From contig MKVT01000013.1 in NCBI GenBank assembly GCA_001898935.1, positions 248,001 to 312,000 on the forward strand: a DNA stretch of 64,000 nucleotides. Reading direction: 5' to 3'. Position 1 is the stretch's first letter. Every line of letters starts with the position of its first letter. Positions 26,415-35,899 of the stretch are shown here, one piece after another. Both the position numbers and the translations under genes were made by a program. The notes beneath the pieces are model-generated. The model ran no database searches. It was not told the DNA's origin and worked only from the letters and a program-made list of their open reading frames with translations. Source of the DNA: Paludibacter sp. 47-17 (GTDB lineage Bacteria; Bacteroidota; Bacteroidia; Bacteroidales; Paludibacteraceae).

Positions 26415-27554
26415 ATGAAGATTCACGAATATCAGGCTAAGGAAATTTTCTCCCGTTATGCTATTCCCATTACCCGGGAAAAGGTATGTTTTACTGTTGA
26501 AGAAGTAGAACAAACTGCTTCGGAATTTGAAATGCCGGTGGTAGTAAAGGCGCAGGTGCTGGTGGGAGGCCGTGGTAAAGCGGGAGGTGTTAAGTTGGCA
26601 CGTTCGGTGGAAGAGGCTAAAGCTGCCGGAGAGCAGATTCTGGGAATGAATATTAAAGGCCTGACGGTTGAGAAGGTGCTGGTGGCACAGGGAATCAAGT
26701 TCAACTCCGAATATTATGTCGGACTCACCATCGACCGGAATTCCAAGTCGGTTATTTTTATGGCCAGCAGCGAGGGAGGCGTGGAAATTGAAGAAGTGGC
26801 CAAAGTAAATCCGGATGCTATCCACAAATTTGTGATCGATCCCGATCTGGGAATGACGGCCTTTCTTGCCCGCAAAATTGCATTCAAGCTGTTCTCCGAT
26901 TTTTCGCTGGTAAAACAGGCAGTGGTAATGTTCCGGCAACTGTACCAGATTTTTGTCGACACCGATGCTTCGCTGGTTGAGATCAACCCCCTGGTGGTGA
27001 CCGACGACGGAGAATTGCTGGCACTGGATGGAAAAATGAATTTCGACGACAACGCCTTATTCCGCCAACCGGCTATTGAAGTTCTGAACGAACCCGATGA
27101 AGATGAAAAGAAAGAACTGGAAGCAAAGGACAAAGGTCTTTCGTACATCCGTCTGGACGGATCGATCGGGTGCATGGTAAACGGAGCCGGACTGGCCATG
27201 GCCACTATGGACCTGGTGAAACATTTTGGCGGGCAGCCGGCCAATTTCCTTGATATCGGAGGAAGTTCGAGTCCGCAGAAGGTAATTGACGCTATGAATC
27301 TTTTACTCTCCGACAAGAATGTAAAAGTAGTGATGATTAACATTTTCGGCGGGATTACCCGTTGCGACGACGTGGCCCGCGGACTGGTTACCGCGCTCAA
27401 CCAGATGAAGGTGGATATTCCGATCGTAGTACGCTTATCGGGCACCAATGCCCGGCAGGGATTAGAAATCATCAAGGAAGCGAATCTTCCGGTTGTAAAT
27501 ACGATGAGCGAAGCAGCACAGGAAGCCATCCGCTTGTGTGCAGCATGCCAGTAA
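26415..27554 (+). CDS. sucC: Succinate-CoA ligase, beta subunit
   Basis: Beta subunit of succinyl-CoA synthetase in the TCA cycle or the succinate-propionate pathway. The 379 residues begin MKIHEYQAKEIF, the family start. The ATP-grasp domain has VVVKAQVLVGGRGKAGGVK and EINPLVV, and the CoA-ligase domain NIFGGITRCDDVARG. Paired with sucD 30 bases downstream. Confidence 0.97.
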   Translation: MKIHEYQAKEIFSRYAIPITREKVCFTVEEVEQTASEFEMPVVVKAQVLVGGRGKAGGVKLARSVEEAKAAGEQILGMNIKGLTVEKVLVAQGIKFNSEYYVGLTIDRNSKSVIFMASSEGGVEIEEVAKVNPDAIHKFVIDPDLGMTAFLARKIAFKLFSDFSLVKQAVVMFRQLYQIFVDTDASLVEINPLVVTDDGELLALDGKMNFDDNALFRQPAIEVLNEPDEDEKKELEAKDKGLSYIRLDGSIGCMVNGAGLAMATMDLVKHFGGQPANFLDIGGSSSPQKVIDAMNLLLSDKNVKVVMINIFGGITRCDDVARGLVTALNQMKVDIPIVVRLSGTNARQGLEIIKEANLPVVNTMSEAAQEAIRLCAACQ

Positions 27555-27584
27555 GTAATTGTTAATCCATAAAAATTCAAGAAA

Positions 27585-28469
27585 ATGAGTATTTTAGTCA
27601 ATAATAAAACCCGTTTGGTCGTGCAAGGTATTACCGGTCGCGACGGAAGTTTTCACACTTCCAAGATGAAAGCCTACGGAACCAATATTGTAGCAGGAGT
27701 TTCGCCCGGAAAAGGAGGTCGGCAGGTAGAAGGCATTCCTGTATTCAACACGGTAGAAGAAGCTGTGAAGGCAACAAAAGCCAATACGTCGATTATATTT
27801 GTACCGGCGCCGCTGGCAGGCGATGCCATCATGGAAGCTGCCGAAGCCGGAGTGGAGCTGGTGATTTGTATATCGGAAGGCGTACCGACGCTCGATATGG
27901 TAAAAGCAACGACCTACCTGAAGAAAAAAGGGGTCAAGCTCATTGGAGCCAACTGTCCGGGATTGATTACTCCGGGTGAAGCCTTGGTAGGCATTCTTCC
28001 TGCGACCATATTCCTGAAAGGTAATGTAGGATTAATGAGCCGTAGTGGTACTTTGACCTACGAAATGGTGAATCAGCTCACCACCCATGGCATCGGGCAA
28101 AGCACCTGTGTGGGAATCGGAGGCGATCCGGTGGCCGGATTATACTACCAGGAGTTGTTGCAGATGTTTGAAGACGATCCTGAAACCGAAGCCATCGTAC
28201 TGATTGGCGAAATCGGAGGCGACGCCGAGGAACGCGCAGCCCAGTATATAAAAGAGCATATCACCAAACCGGTAGTGGCATTTATAGCCGGCCAAACGGC
28301 TCCTCCCGGAAAACGGATGGGGCATGCCGGAGCTATTATTTCGAGCGGTAGCGGTACGGCTGCCGAGAAAATCGAAGCTTTCGAAGCGATCGGAGTACCG
28401 GTAGCCCGCCGCCCGGTGGAAATCCCGGCCCTGGTAAAAGAGTTACTTGAAAAACGCGCTAAGGCGTAA
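27585..28469 (+). CDS. sucD: Succinate-CoA ligase, alpha subunit
   Basis: Alpha subunit carrying the CoA site and the phospho-histidine. The 294 residues have [16 protein letters not shown], the [12 protein letters not shown] segment and the phosphorylated His in [13 protein letters not shown] near residue 247. No T-tract terminator follows; a long hairpin at 28530-28598 lies downstream. Confidence 0.97.
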   Translation: MSILVNNKTRLVVQGITGRDGSFHTSKMKAYGTNIVAGVSPGKGGRQVEGIPVFNTVEEAVKATKANTSIIFVPAPLAGDAIMEAAEAGVELVICISEGVPTLDMVKATTYLKKKGVKLIGANCPGLITPGEALVGILPATIFLKGNVGLMSRSGTLTYEMVNQLTTHGIGQSTCVGIGGDPVAGLYYQELLQMFEDDPETEAIVLIGEIGGDAEERAAQYIKEHITKPVVAFIAGQTAPPGKRMGHAGAIISSGSGTAAEKIEAFEAIGVPVARRPVEIPALVKELLEKRAKA

Positions 28470-28529
28470 ACCATCCCAGGACAGTACAAAGCTGTCTGCT
28501 ATCGCAGCGCTCCAACCGGAACTATTTCG

Positions 28530-28598
28530 ACCAGCCGCTGTTCGCAGCCGACACAGGACTCAGCATCAGCATCCTGTCGGCCGTGAACAGCGGTTGGT
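28530..28598. repeat. Long imperfect inverted repeat between sucD and rsmE
   Basis: ACCAGCCGCTGTTC (28530-28543) pairs with GAACAGCGGTTGGT (28585-28598) with one G-T pair, and an inner GCCGAC..AGGA arm (about 28547-28558) pairs with TCCTGTCGGC (28572-28581) across a small bulge. The loop is about 13 bases. There is no T run, so it may be a structural or termination element rather than a standard terminator. Confidence 0.6.
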
Positions 28599-28620
28599 TC
28601 AATTCTGCATGTATTGCGTG

Positions 28621-29313
28621 TTAATGCGTGTGCACCATCGCCGCACAGGCCATGATGCCGGCGGTTTCGGTTCGCAGACGGCTATCGCCGAGCGATACGG
28701 CAACAAAGCCATGCGCCTCGGCCATTTCCACTTCTTCCAGGCTAAAATCACCTTCGGGCCCGATTAAAATAAGAATATCGCTGGCTGCAGCCCCCGGTTT
28801 GCGAAAATCCACCTTATCCAGGGGATAACAATGGGCAATGGTTTTGCATTCAGCCTTCGAATTTTTAACCAGTTCGTCGAACGATGTTTGCGGATGGAGC
28901 AAAGGGAAAACAGCCTGTACCGATTGCTTGCAGGCCGAAAGCACGATCTTTTCGAGCCGGTCATATTTCACCTGTTTACGCTCGGAGTAGCGGCATATAA
29001 CAGGCGTAATTTCATCCACCCCGATCTCCACCGCCTTTTCGACAAACCACTCCAGGCGCTCCATGTTTTTGGTGGGAGCTATGGCCACATGCAAACGGTA
29101 CGACCGGCCGGTGCTTACCTGTTGTCCGGCTAAAATCTTGTATCCGCAGCGTTTGGCATGAGGAAGAGTAATTTCGGCACGATACACCCCACCCTTACCG
29201 TCGAGAAGGGTTATTTCGTCGCCGGTCTGCAACCGGAGCACTTTGGCCGCATGCAACGATTCTTCTTCGGGAAGTACCAGAGCCGCAGGGATAGGTACGT
29301 AAAAATAATGCAT
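28621..29313 (-). CDS. rsmE: 16S rRNA (uracil(1498)-N(3))-methyltransferase RsmE
   Basis: SPOUT-class methyltransferase for U1498 of 16S rRNA. The 230 residues have an N-terminal PUA-like domain (about 1-70) and the knotted SPOUT domain with LIGPEGDFS and SLGDSRLRTETA. The ATG at 29313 is chosen over 29346 because homologues start MHYFYVP. It converges with sucD and lies 41 bases downstream of folD on the minus strand. Confidence 0.95.
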   Translation of the reverse strand: MHYFYVPIPAALVLPEEESLHAAKVLRLQTGDEITLLDGKGGVYRAEITLPHAKRCGYKILAGQQVSTGRSYRLHVAIAPTKNMERLEWFVEKAVEIGVDEITPVICRYSERKQVKYDRLEKIVLSACKQSVQAVFPLLHPQTSFDELVKNSKAECKTIAHCYPLDKVDFRKPGAAASDILILIGPEGDFSLEEVEMAEAHGFVAVSLGDSRLRTETAGIMACAAMVHTH

Positions 29314-29353
29314 TTCTATACTTGTTAATACGATACGCGAATGCAATTCACCC

Positions 29354-30232
29354 TTACAAATTATGCTTCGCTGCCAGAAGCGTATTGCGCAGCAACGAAA
29401 CGATGGTCATCGGACCTACGCCGCCGGGAACCGGCGTAATAAACGAGCATTTAGGAGCAACATTCGCAAAATCGACATCCCCTTTCAAACGAAACCCCGA
29501 TTTTGCAGCGGCATCTTCCACCCGGGTAGTACCCACATCGATCACCACCGCTCCGTCTTTCACCATATCTTCTTTTAAAAATCCGGGCGAACCGAGGGCC
29601 GCGATAATAATGTCGGCACTGCGGCAGATTTCCTTCAGGTTAGCAGTGCGACTATGGCAGACAGTTACCGTAGCATCGCCCGGATAGCCTTTCTGCATCA
29701 TGAGCGAAGCTACCGGCTTGCCCACAATATTGGAGCGGCCTATTACCACGCAGTTTTTCCCCCGGGTGGGAATACCGTACCTACGGATCAATTCGAGGAT
29801 ACCCGACGGAGTTGCCGAAACAAAACAAGGCAATCCGATCGACATACGCCCCACGTTCACCGGGTGGAAACCATCCACATCCTTGCGGTAATCGATCGCT
29901 TCAATAATCTTTTGTTCGTCGATGTGGCCGGGCAGGGGCAACTGCACGATAAAACCATCAATATCGGCATCCTGGTTCATTTCCTGAATTTTTGCCAGCA
30001 ACATTTCCTCGGTCACATCTTCTTCAAAGGCCACACGGGTCGATTTAAACCCCACCTGTTCGCACGATTTCACTTTATGAGCAACATAGGTTTCGCTCCC
30101 CCCATCATGTCCCACGATAATCACCGCGAGATGAGGCTGCTTCCCTCCATTGGCCACCAGTTGTTTTACTTCTTCGGCAATTTCCGTTTTAATCTGATCG
30201 GAGATTGCCTTACCATCAATAAGTTGATACAT
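29354..30232 (-). CDS. folD: Methylenetetrahydrofolate dehydrogenase/cyclohydrolase FolD
   Basis: Bifunctional folate enzyme producing 10-formyl-THF, which also feeds Fmt and purine synthesis. The 292 residues include [14 protein letters not shown] with the catalytic Lys, the signature [10 protein letters not shown] and the NADP-loop [17 protein letters not shown]. The ATG at 30232 gives the family N-terminus [11 protein letters not shown]; the upstream start at 30274 is unlikely. It follows ffh by 62 bases. Confidence 0.96.
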   Translation of the reverse strand: MYQLIDGKAISDQIKTEIAEEVKQLVANGGKQPHLAVIIVGHDGGSETYVAHKVKSCEQVGFKSTRVAFEEDVTEEMLLAKIQEMNQDADIDGFIVQLPLPGHIDEQKIIEAIDYRKDVDGFHPVNVGRMSIGLPCFVSATPSGILELIRRYGIPTRGKNCVVIGRSNIVGKPVASLMMQKGYPGDATVTVCHSRTANLKEICRSADIIIAALGSPGFLKEDMVKDGAVVIDVGTTRVEDAAAKSGFRLKGDVDFANVAPKCSFITPVPGGVGPMTIVSLLRNTLLAAKHNL

Positions 30233-30294
30233 ATCGGTATAAATAAAACCGCTGTGAAGCCTTACAGGCGACACAGCGGATGTTAAACGTGTAA

Positions 30295-31614
30295 TTAGCG
30301 CCGGCGCATGGCCTTCAGTTTATTCGGATTCATGGTCGCCATCTTCATCATCTTGCTGGTTTGGTCGAACTGTTTCAGCAGGCGGTTCACTTCCACGATG
30401 GTGGTTCCGCTCCCTGCAGCAATACGTTGCTTGCGACTACCGTTGAGCACACTCGGGTTGGCTCTTTCCTTAGGGGTCATCGAATGAATGATGGCTTCAA
30501 TGCCCTTAAAGGCATTATCGTCGATATCCACATCTTTAAGGGCTTTACCCATTCCCGGAATCATAGCTGCCAGGTCCTTGATATTCCCCATCTTTTTGAT
30601 TTGCTGGATCTGCGACAGGAAATCGTCGAAGTCGAATTGATTTTTGGCAATTTTCTTTTGAAGCCGGCGCGCTTCTTCTTCGTCGTATTGTTCCTGCGCG
30701 CGCTCCACCAGCGAAACGATATCCCCCATCCCGAGGATCCGGTCGGCCATACGTTCGGGATAGAACACATCCAGTGCATCCATTTTTTCGCCTGTACCCA
30801 CAAACTTGATGGGTTTATTCACCACCGAACGAATCGAGAGCGCAGCACCACCACGGGTATCGCCATCGAGTTTGGTAAGAATCACCCCATCGAAATCGAG
30901 CCGGTCGTTGAATTCCTTCGCTGTATTTACAGCATCCTGGCCCGTCATGGAGTCGACCACAAACAAAATTTCCTGCGGTTGAATGGCTTTTTTAATCGCT
31001 GCAATTTCGTTCATCATCATCTCGTCGATCGCCAAACGACCGGCGGTATCCACAATTACCACGTCGTGGAGGTGCTGACGGGCATATTTGATTGCATTGT
31101 CGGCAATAGCAACCGGATTTTTATTTTCGGGTTCGGAATACACCGGAATCTGCAGTTGCTCGCCCAGCACTTTCAGCTGTTCGATAGCAGCCGGACGGTA
31201 TACGTCGCATGCCACCAGCAACGGGCGTTTACCCCGTTTCGACTTCAGCATATTGGCCAGCTTGCCCGAAAAGGTGGTTTTACCCGAACCCTGCAAACCC
31301 GACATCAGAATTACCGACGGATTTCCTTTCAGGTTGATGTCCACACTCTGGCCACCCATAAGGCCGGCCAACTCGTCGTGCACGATCTTTACCATGAGCT
31401 GCGAAGGCTTCAGCGAAGTCAACACATTCTGCCCCATGGCCTTTTCCTTTACCGTATCGGTAAAGCTTTTGGCTATTTTGTAGTTAACGTCGGCATCCAA
31501 CAGCGCTTTACGCACATCCTTAAGCGTTTCGGCCACGTTAATCTCGGTAATTTTACCTTCTCCCTTTAATATTTTAAACGACCGTTCGAGCCGTTCACTT
31601 AATGATTCAAACAT
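30295..31614 (-). CDS. ffh: Signal recognition particle protein Ffh
   Basis: GTPase of the signal recognition particle, targeting membrane proteins to FtsY and SecYEG. Helical N domain (about 1-85), G domain with [15 protein letters not shown] and [10 protein letters not shown], and M domain (about 300-439) with the MIPGMGK helix, less Met-rich than in E. coli. A -7 element TATTTTTG is at 31636-31643 on the minus strand. Its receptor gene ftsY is at 46479. Confidence 0.97.
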   Translation of the reverse strand: MFESLSERLERSFKILKGEGKITEINVAETLKDVRKALLDADVNYKIAKSFTDTVKEKAMGQNVLTSLKPSQLMVKIVHDELAGLMGGQSVDINLKGNPSVILMSGLQGSGKTTFSGKLANMLKSKRGKRPLLVACDVYRPAAIEQLKVLGEQLQIPVYSEPENKNPVAIADNAIKYARQHLHDVVIVDTAGRLAIDEMMMNEIAAIKKAIQPQEILFVVDSMTGQDAVNTAKEFNDRLDFDGVILTKLDGDTRGGAALSIRSVVNKPIKFVGTGEKMDALDVFYPERMADRILGMGDIVSLVERAQEQYDEEEARRLQKKIAKNQFDFDDFLSQIQQIKKMGNIKDLAAMIPGMGKALKDVDIDDNAFKGIEAIIHSMTPKERANPSVLNGSRKQRIAAGSGTTIVEVNRLLKQFDQTSKMMKMATMNPNKLKAMRRR

Positions 31615-31804
31615 AATCGGTAGCTAAATTTTGCGCAAAAATACAAAAAAAACACGACATGACATAGAAAAAGCAGCAACAAACCGCTTTTTACCGGACG
31701 AGCCGGCATACCTTGTTAAATCCTAAGAAATCTTCAGAATCGAAGGTATATTAAACAAAATGCGTAATTTTGCGTTTTTATTGATTCATAATCAAGCAAA
31801 CCCT

Positions 31805-32437
31805 ATGCATTTCATTGAAAGTCTGAATAAACGCTACGCGAGTAAGCAAATGAACGGGAAAAAAGTGAGTCCCGAAAAAGTGACAACCATTCTGGAATCG
31901 ATCCGACTGGCCCCCACCTCCCTGGGCCTTCAACCTTTTAAAGTGTTGGTCGTTGAAAGTCAGGAACTAAAAGATAAAATATTTGAAAAGGCAGCTCAAG
32001 GCCAGCCGCAAATCCCTAATTCGTCGCAGGTATTGGTTTTTGCCTGTTACAAAAGTATCACCACCGAAATTCTGGACGAATACACACAGCGCATTGTGAC
32101 CCAGCGTCCTACCCTACCGCTGGCAAAAGTTACGGCTTACCGGCAGATGATCGATAAATCGCTGAACCGCCCTGACAAGGAGAATTTTAACTGGGCCGCC
32201 CGTCAGGCCTACATTGCCCTCGGCTTTGCACTCACAGCGGCAGCCGTCGAGCAGGTCGATTCGGTACCCATTGAAGGATACAATCCTGCGGCACTCGACG
32301 AACTGCTCGGGTTGGAAGACAAAAACCTGGGATCGGTGTGCATGATGGCCATTGGGTACCGCGACGAAGCCACCGACTATAACGCCACCCTGCCCAAGGT
32401 TCGTAAAAACAAAACAGAACTCTTTGATTTCCTTTAA
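31805..32437 (+). CDS. Nitroreductase-family flavoprotein
   Basis: A 210-residue FMN-dependent NAD(P)H oxidoreductase of the nitroreductase fold. The start MHFIESLNKRYASK, with the FMN phosphate-binding Arg-Tyr, and SIRLAPTSLGLQPF are typical. The ATG at 31805 is supported by a -7 element TAATTTTG at 31765-31772, which overlaps the alternative start at 31760. Substrate unknown. mtaB follows 18 bases downstream. Confidence 0.88.
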   Translation: MHFIESLNKRYASKQMNGKKVSPEKVTTILESIRLAPTSLGLQPFKVLVVESQELKDKIFEKAAQGQPQIPNSSQVLVFACYKSITTEILDEYTQRIVTQRPTLPLAKVTAYRQMIDKSLNRPDKENFNWAARQAYIALGFALTAAAVEQVDSVPIEGYNPAALDELLGLEDKNLGSVCMMAIGYRDEATDYNATLPKVRKNKTELFDFL

Positions 32438-32455
32438 TTTAGAGATTTCCTTTTC

Positions 32456-33748
32456 ATGACAGATAATTTCGTATTTAACAATAAAAAAGTTGCATTTCAC
32501 ACCCTGGGTTGCAAGCTCAACTTTGCCGAAACTTCGGCCATAGGGAAAAAGATGAAAGACGAAGGCTTTGTGAAAGCAAAAGCCGGAGAGCAAGCCGATG
32601 TTTGTGTAGTGAATACCTGCTCGGTAACCGATATCGCCGACCGGAAAAGCCGTCAGGCCATCAATCGGCTGAACCGCCAGCATCCCAATGCCATTATGGT
32701 AGTGACGGGGTGTTATGCTCAATTGAAACCCGAAGAAATTGCCAAACTCGAAGGCGTGGATCTGGTATTGGGTGCCAACGAGAAATTCTCGGTACTCGAT
32801 TACCTCCGTACTATGGACGATACGACCGGAAAAATCCATCGCAATTCCGTAAAACGGGTTCGCGAATTCAAACCTTCCTGTTCGAAGGACGACCGCACCC
32901 GCTATTTCCTGAAGGTTCAGGACGGATGCGATTATTTTTGTACCTACTGCACCATCCCCCTGGCCCGGGGCCGCAGCCGGAATGCCTCGGTCGCCGAAAC
33001 CGTAGCCATGGCCGAAGAGGCTATTCGCGACGGGGCGCGCGAAATCGTACTCACCGGAGTCAATATTGGCGATTTCGGACGCAGTACGGGCGAAACCTTT
33101 TTCGATTTAGTGAAAGCACTCGACCAGATCGATGCTCCGGTTCGTTTTCGGATCTCCAGCATCGAGCCCAACCTCCTCAGCGACGAAATAATCGAATATG
33201 TAGCTACCAGCCGACGCATCATGCCTCATTTCCACATCCCGCTGCAATCGGGCACCAACGAAGTGCTGAAACTGATGAAACGAAAATACGACCGCGAACT
33301 ATTCGCTCATAAAGTATTCAAAATAAAGGAATTGATGCCGCATGCTTTCATTGGAGTCGACGTAATTGTCGGGGTACATGGCGAAACCCCGGAATTGTTC
33401 GAAGAATCGTGTCGTTTTATTGATTCGCTCGACATCTCGCAGTTGCATGTGTTTACGTATTCGGAACGTGCCGATACCAAAATGCTGGAAATCGAACATC
33501 AAAACACCATCGGGGAGCGGAAACGTCGCAGCGATATTCTCCACCAGCTATCCGACAAGAAGACCCGGGCCTTCTACCGTTCGCAAACCGGCCTCACTTA
33601 CCCTGTGTTGTGGGAAAGCCGCAGTCATGGCGAACAAATGATGGGTTTTACATCGAACTACGTAAAAGTAGCCGCGCCGATGGATAAGGCGAAAGTTAAC
33701 ACATTGGAAGAAATAACCATCACCGACCAAAATTTGGTTTTTGAATAA
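32456..33748 (+). CDS. mtaB: tRNA t6A37 methylthiotransferase MtaB
   Basis: Radical-SAM enzyme adding a methylthio group to t6A37 of tRNAs, acting after TsaD (58011). The 430 residues have the N-terminal domain start FHTLGCKLNFAE, which marks MtaB rather than MiaB or RimO, the cluster cysteines CDYFCTYC near residues 158-165, and a C-terminal TRAM-like domain. hisF follows 12 bases later, so the two are probably cotranscribed. Confidence 0.93.
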   Translation: MTDNFVFNNKKVAFHTLGCKLNFAETSAIGKKMKDEGFVKAKAGEQADVCVVNTCSVTDIADRKSRQAINRLNRQHPNAIMVVTGCYAQLKPEEIAKLEGVDLVLGANEKFSVLDYLRTMDDTTGKIHRNSVKRVREFKPSCSKDDRTRYFLKVQDGCDYFCTYCTIPLARGRSRNASVAETVAMAEEAIRDGAREIVLTGVNIGDFGRSTGETFFDLVKALDQIDAPVRFRISSIEPNLLSDEIIEYVATSRRIMPHFHIPLQSGTNEVLKLMKRKYDRELFAHKVFKIKELMPHAFIGVDVIVGVHGETPELFEESCRFIDSLDISQLHVFTYSERADTKMLEIEHQNTIGERKRRSDILHQLSDKKTRAFYRSQTGLTYPVLWESRSHGEQMMGFTSNYVKVAAPMDKAKVNTLEEITITDQNLVFE

Positions 33749-33760
33749 ATCCCTCCGCTT

Positions 33761-34513
33761 ATGCTCGCAAAACGTATCATCCCCTGTCTGGATATTAAAG
33801 ACGGTAAAACAGTAAAAGGAATTAACTTTGTCAACATCAAAGATGTAGGCGACCCGGTAGAATTAGGAACGCTCTATGCTCAAATGGGTGCCGACGAACT
33901 GGTTTTTCTGGATATCACGGCCACGAACGAAAAACGTAAAACCCTGTCGGAACTGGTCACCCGGATATCAAAACATATCAATATCCCCTTTACGGTGGGC
34001 GGAGGTATTTCGAGCGAAGAAGATGTATCGGTATTGCTGAACTGTGGTGCCGATAAAATTTCGGTTAACACAGCCGCAGTAAAACGTCCGGAGCTGATCC
34101 GGGAGCTGGCCGGCCGGTTCGGAAGTCAATGCGTTGTACTGGCCATCGACACAAAGGAAATCGACGGCGAATGGTATGTTTTCCTCAATGGAGGACGGGT
34201 TCCTACCCGGATTAAGACCCTTGAATGGGCCCGGCAGGCTGTTGCACTGGGCGCCGGCGAAATCCTGCTTACTTCCATGGATCATGACGGAACCAAGAAT
34301 GGCTTTGGAATCGACATCACCCGCAGGGTATCGGAAGCGGTGAATGTTCCGGTTATCGCCAGCGGAGGAGCCGGAACAATGGAACATTTCAAGGAGGTGT
34401 TCGAGGCCGGAAAAGCCGATGCGGCTTTAGCTGCCAGTATTTTTCACTACAAGGAAATCGGCATCCCGGAACTTAAGGATTACCTTCGGAACGAAGGCAT
34501 CGCGATACGCTAA
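33761..34513 (+). CDS. hisF: Imidazole glycerol phosphate synthase cyclase subunit HisF
   Basis: Cyclase half of IGP synthase in histidine synthesis; works with HisH, which is not in this window. The 250-residue barrel starts [15 protein letters not shown], with catalytic Asp residues in CLDIKDG and in [13 protein letters not shown]. It is separated from hisD-hisC by about 26 kb and here travels with mtaB. It ends in a strong terminator. Confidence 0.97.
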   Translation: MLAKRIIPCLDIKDGKTVKGINFVNIKDVGDPVELGTLYAQMGADELVFLDITATNEKRKTLSELVTRISKHINIPFTVGGGISSEEDVSVLLNCGADKISVNTAAVKRPELIRELAGRFGSQCVVLAIDTKEIDGEWYVFLNGGRVPTRIKTLEWARQAVALGAGEILLTSMDHDGTKNGFGIDITRRVSEAVNVPVIASGGAGTMEHFKEVFEAGKADAALAASIFHYKEIGIPELKDYLRNEGIAIR

Positions 34514-34549
34514 CAAAAAAGCAGCTCCGGCCGGAGCTGCTTTTTTGTT
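34512..34549. terminator. Bidirectional terminator after hisF
   Basis: A perfect 38-base palindrome: GCAGCTCCGG (34521-34530) with CCGGAGCTGC (34531-34540), extended by A6/T6 and AAC/GTT. It overlaps the last bases of both convergent genes. Confidence 0.9.
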
Positions 34550-35132
34550 ATTCATATAAGCGCGACTTTATCTCTTTCATCAATCGTTTACGGATACTTT
34601 CCATCACCATAAACACGACCCATGCTACCAGAATACCCAACACCATACCTCCCATGATATCCAGGGGATAATGTACGCCGAGATACATGCGCGAGTAGGC
34701 CACCAGCGATGCCCAGAAAAATACCGACACCGTATAATGCCGGTTTCGGATGATCAGCGAACTCAACATAGCGAATCCGAAAGAGTTGGACGAATGTCCC
34801 GAAACGAAACCAAACCGGCCACCCACATAGCCATTGACATGGTGCACCAACCCGGCCAGCGCCGGCTCGTGCGAGGGTCGCAGGCGTTGAAAAAGATCCT
34901 TCGTAAGATTGGTAAGCTGATCGGTTGCTACGACGCAGATAATCATGGCTACAATAATCCAGATCGACTCGAGTTTCCAACGCCGGACTGCATAAATTAT
35001 AAAGGTTAAGTACAAGGGAGCCCAAATCCACACTTTACTGACAAAGTACATAATTTCGTCAAAAAAGGGCGAATTCCATCCGTTTATAATCAGGAACAGC
35101 GAACGATCGAGTTCTAACAGCGTCTCCAACAT
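34548..35132 (-). CDS. PAP2-family membrane phosphatase
   Basis: A 194-residue inner-membrane lipid phosphatase with about five membrane helices. The three acid-phosphatase motifs are KDLFQRLRPSHEP, SGHSSN and SRMYLGVHYPLD. Substrates are probably undecaprenyl pyrophosphate or phosphatidylglycerol phosphate. It starts two bases after batE and looks like the last gene of the Bat operon. Confidence 0.9.
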   Translation of the reverse strand: MLETLLELDRSLFLIINGWNSPFFDEIMYFVSKVWIWAPLYLTFIIYAVRRWKLESIWIIVAMIICVVATDQLTNLTKDLFQRLRPSHEPALAGLVHHVNGYVGGRFGFVSGHSSNSFGFAMLSSLIIRNRHYTVSVFFWASLVAYSRMYLGVHYPLDIMGGMVLGILVAWVVFMVMESIRKRLMKEIKSRLYE

Positions 35133-35134
35133 GT

Positions 35135-35887
35135 TTATATTTTTTCCAGGTGTTTCACTTCAACCCATCCTACATTCCCGTTCCCGGGTTTTACCTCAAA
35201 CCAATCGCCCAATATACTGATTACCGTCACTTTAGTACCTTCGTGAAGCTGGTACAAATCGGTTCCGCTTTTGTCGGGAGCGCTTTTAACCACAACAACT
35301 CCCGACAACACGATGGCTTCATCGTGACGGAGCATTTGTTGCTTTCGTATTCCTGAAAAAACAATCGCACTGATACTGATAATAAACCCGGTTAATCCGA
35401 TATAAAAAAATAATTTTCTTACCAGAACCGACTTCCCAAATACAAACAGCAACACCGACAAAAGCGTCAGGATGAAAATAACCGCTCCGAAATAAAACCA
35501 TCCGTTGGACGACCGGAGTTTAACCAGCAGGTCGAACCATTTCTTCAGAAAGAATTCATCATTCACATCGATATTGTCGACTACTTTCAGATTAGCAAAC
35601 TCCAGATTATGTTTTGCATCGGCATAATCGGGAGCAAGCCTCAATGCCCGCTCGAAATTCAATATCGCCTTTCCCAATTCATTGGATTTGAAATAGGCAT
35701 TTCCCAGGTTATAAAAAAGCTCGGGAGCTACTCCTTCGTTTAAGAGAATCGATTCATATGCGGCTGCAGCTGCTTCATATTGCCCCTTTGCGTACAACTC
35801 GTTGGCCTTCGATACAGCAGGCTCGTCGGCATACCCGCAGGTTGCGAGGGTTATAAAGAAAAAAACCAGTGAAAGTGAATGTTTCAT
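35135..35887 (-). CDS. batE: BatE-like TPR and SH3 protein
   Basis: A 250-residue Bat-operon protein. Signal peptide (1-20), TPR repeats (about 25-105, with ELFYNLGNAYFKSNELGKAI), two membrane helices (about 137-157 and 166-184) and a C-terminal bacterial SH3 domain (about 195-250, GDWFEVKPGNGNVGWVEV) that could bind peptidoglycan. It lies 12 bases after batD. Confidence 0.88.
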   Translation of the reverse strand: MKHSLSLVFFFITLATCGYADEPAVSKANELYAKGQYEAAAAAYESILLNEGVAPELFYNLGNAYFKSNELGKAILNFERALRLAPDYADAKHNLEFANLKVVDNIDVNDEFFLKKWFDLLVKLRSSNGWFYFGAVIFILTLLSVLLFVFGKSVLVRKLFFYIGLTGFIISISAIVFSGIRKQQMLRHDEAIVLSGVVVVKSAPDKSGTDLYQLHEGTKVTVISILGDWFEVKPGNGNVGWVEVKHLEKI

Positions 35888-35899
35888 TTTTCTATCAAC

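Noticed and set aside
26714-27601. A 295-codon frame opposite sucC
   Set aside because: Serine-rich artefact of sucC codon use; no independent support.
30361-31569. A 402-codon open frame on the plus strand opposite ffh
   Set aside because: It mirrors ffh codons, has no promoter or family features, and ffh is certain on the other strand.
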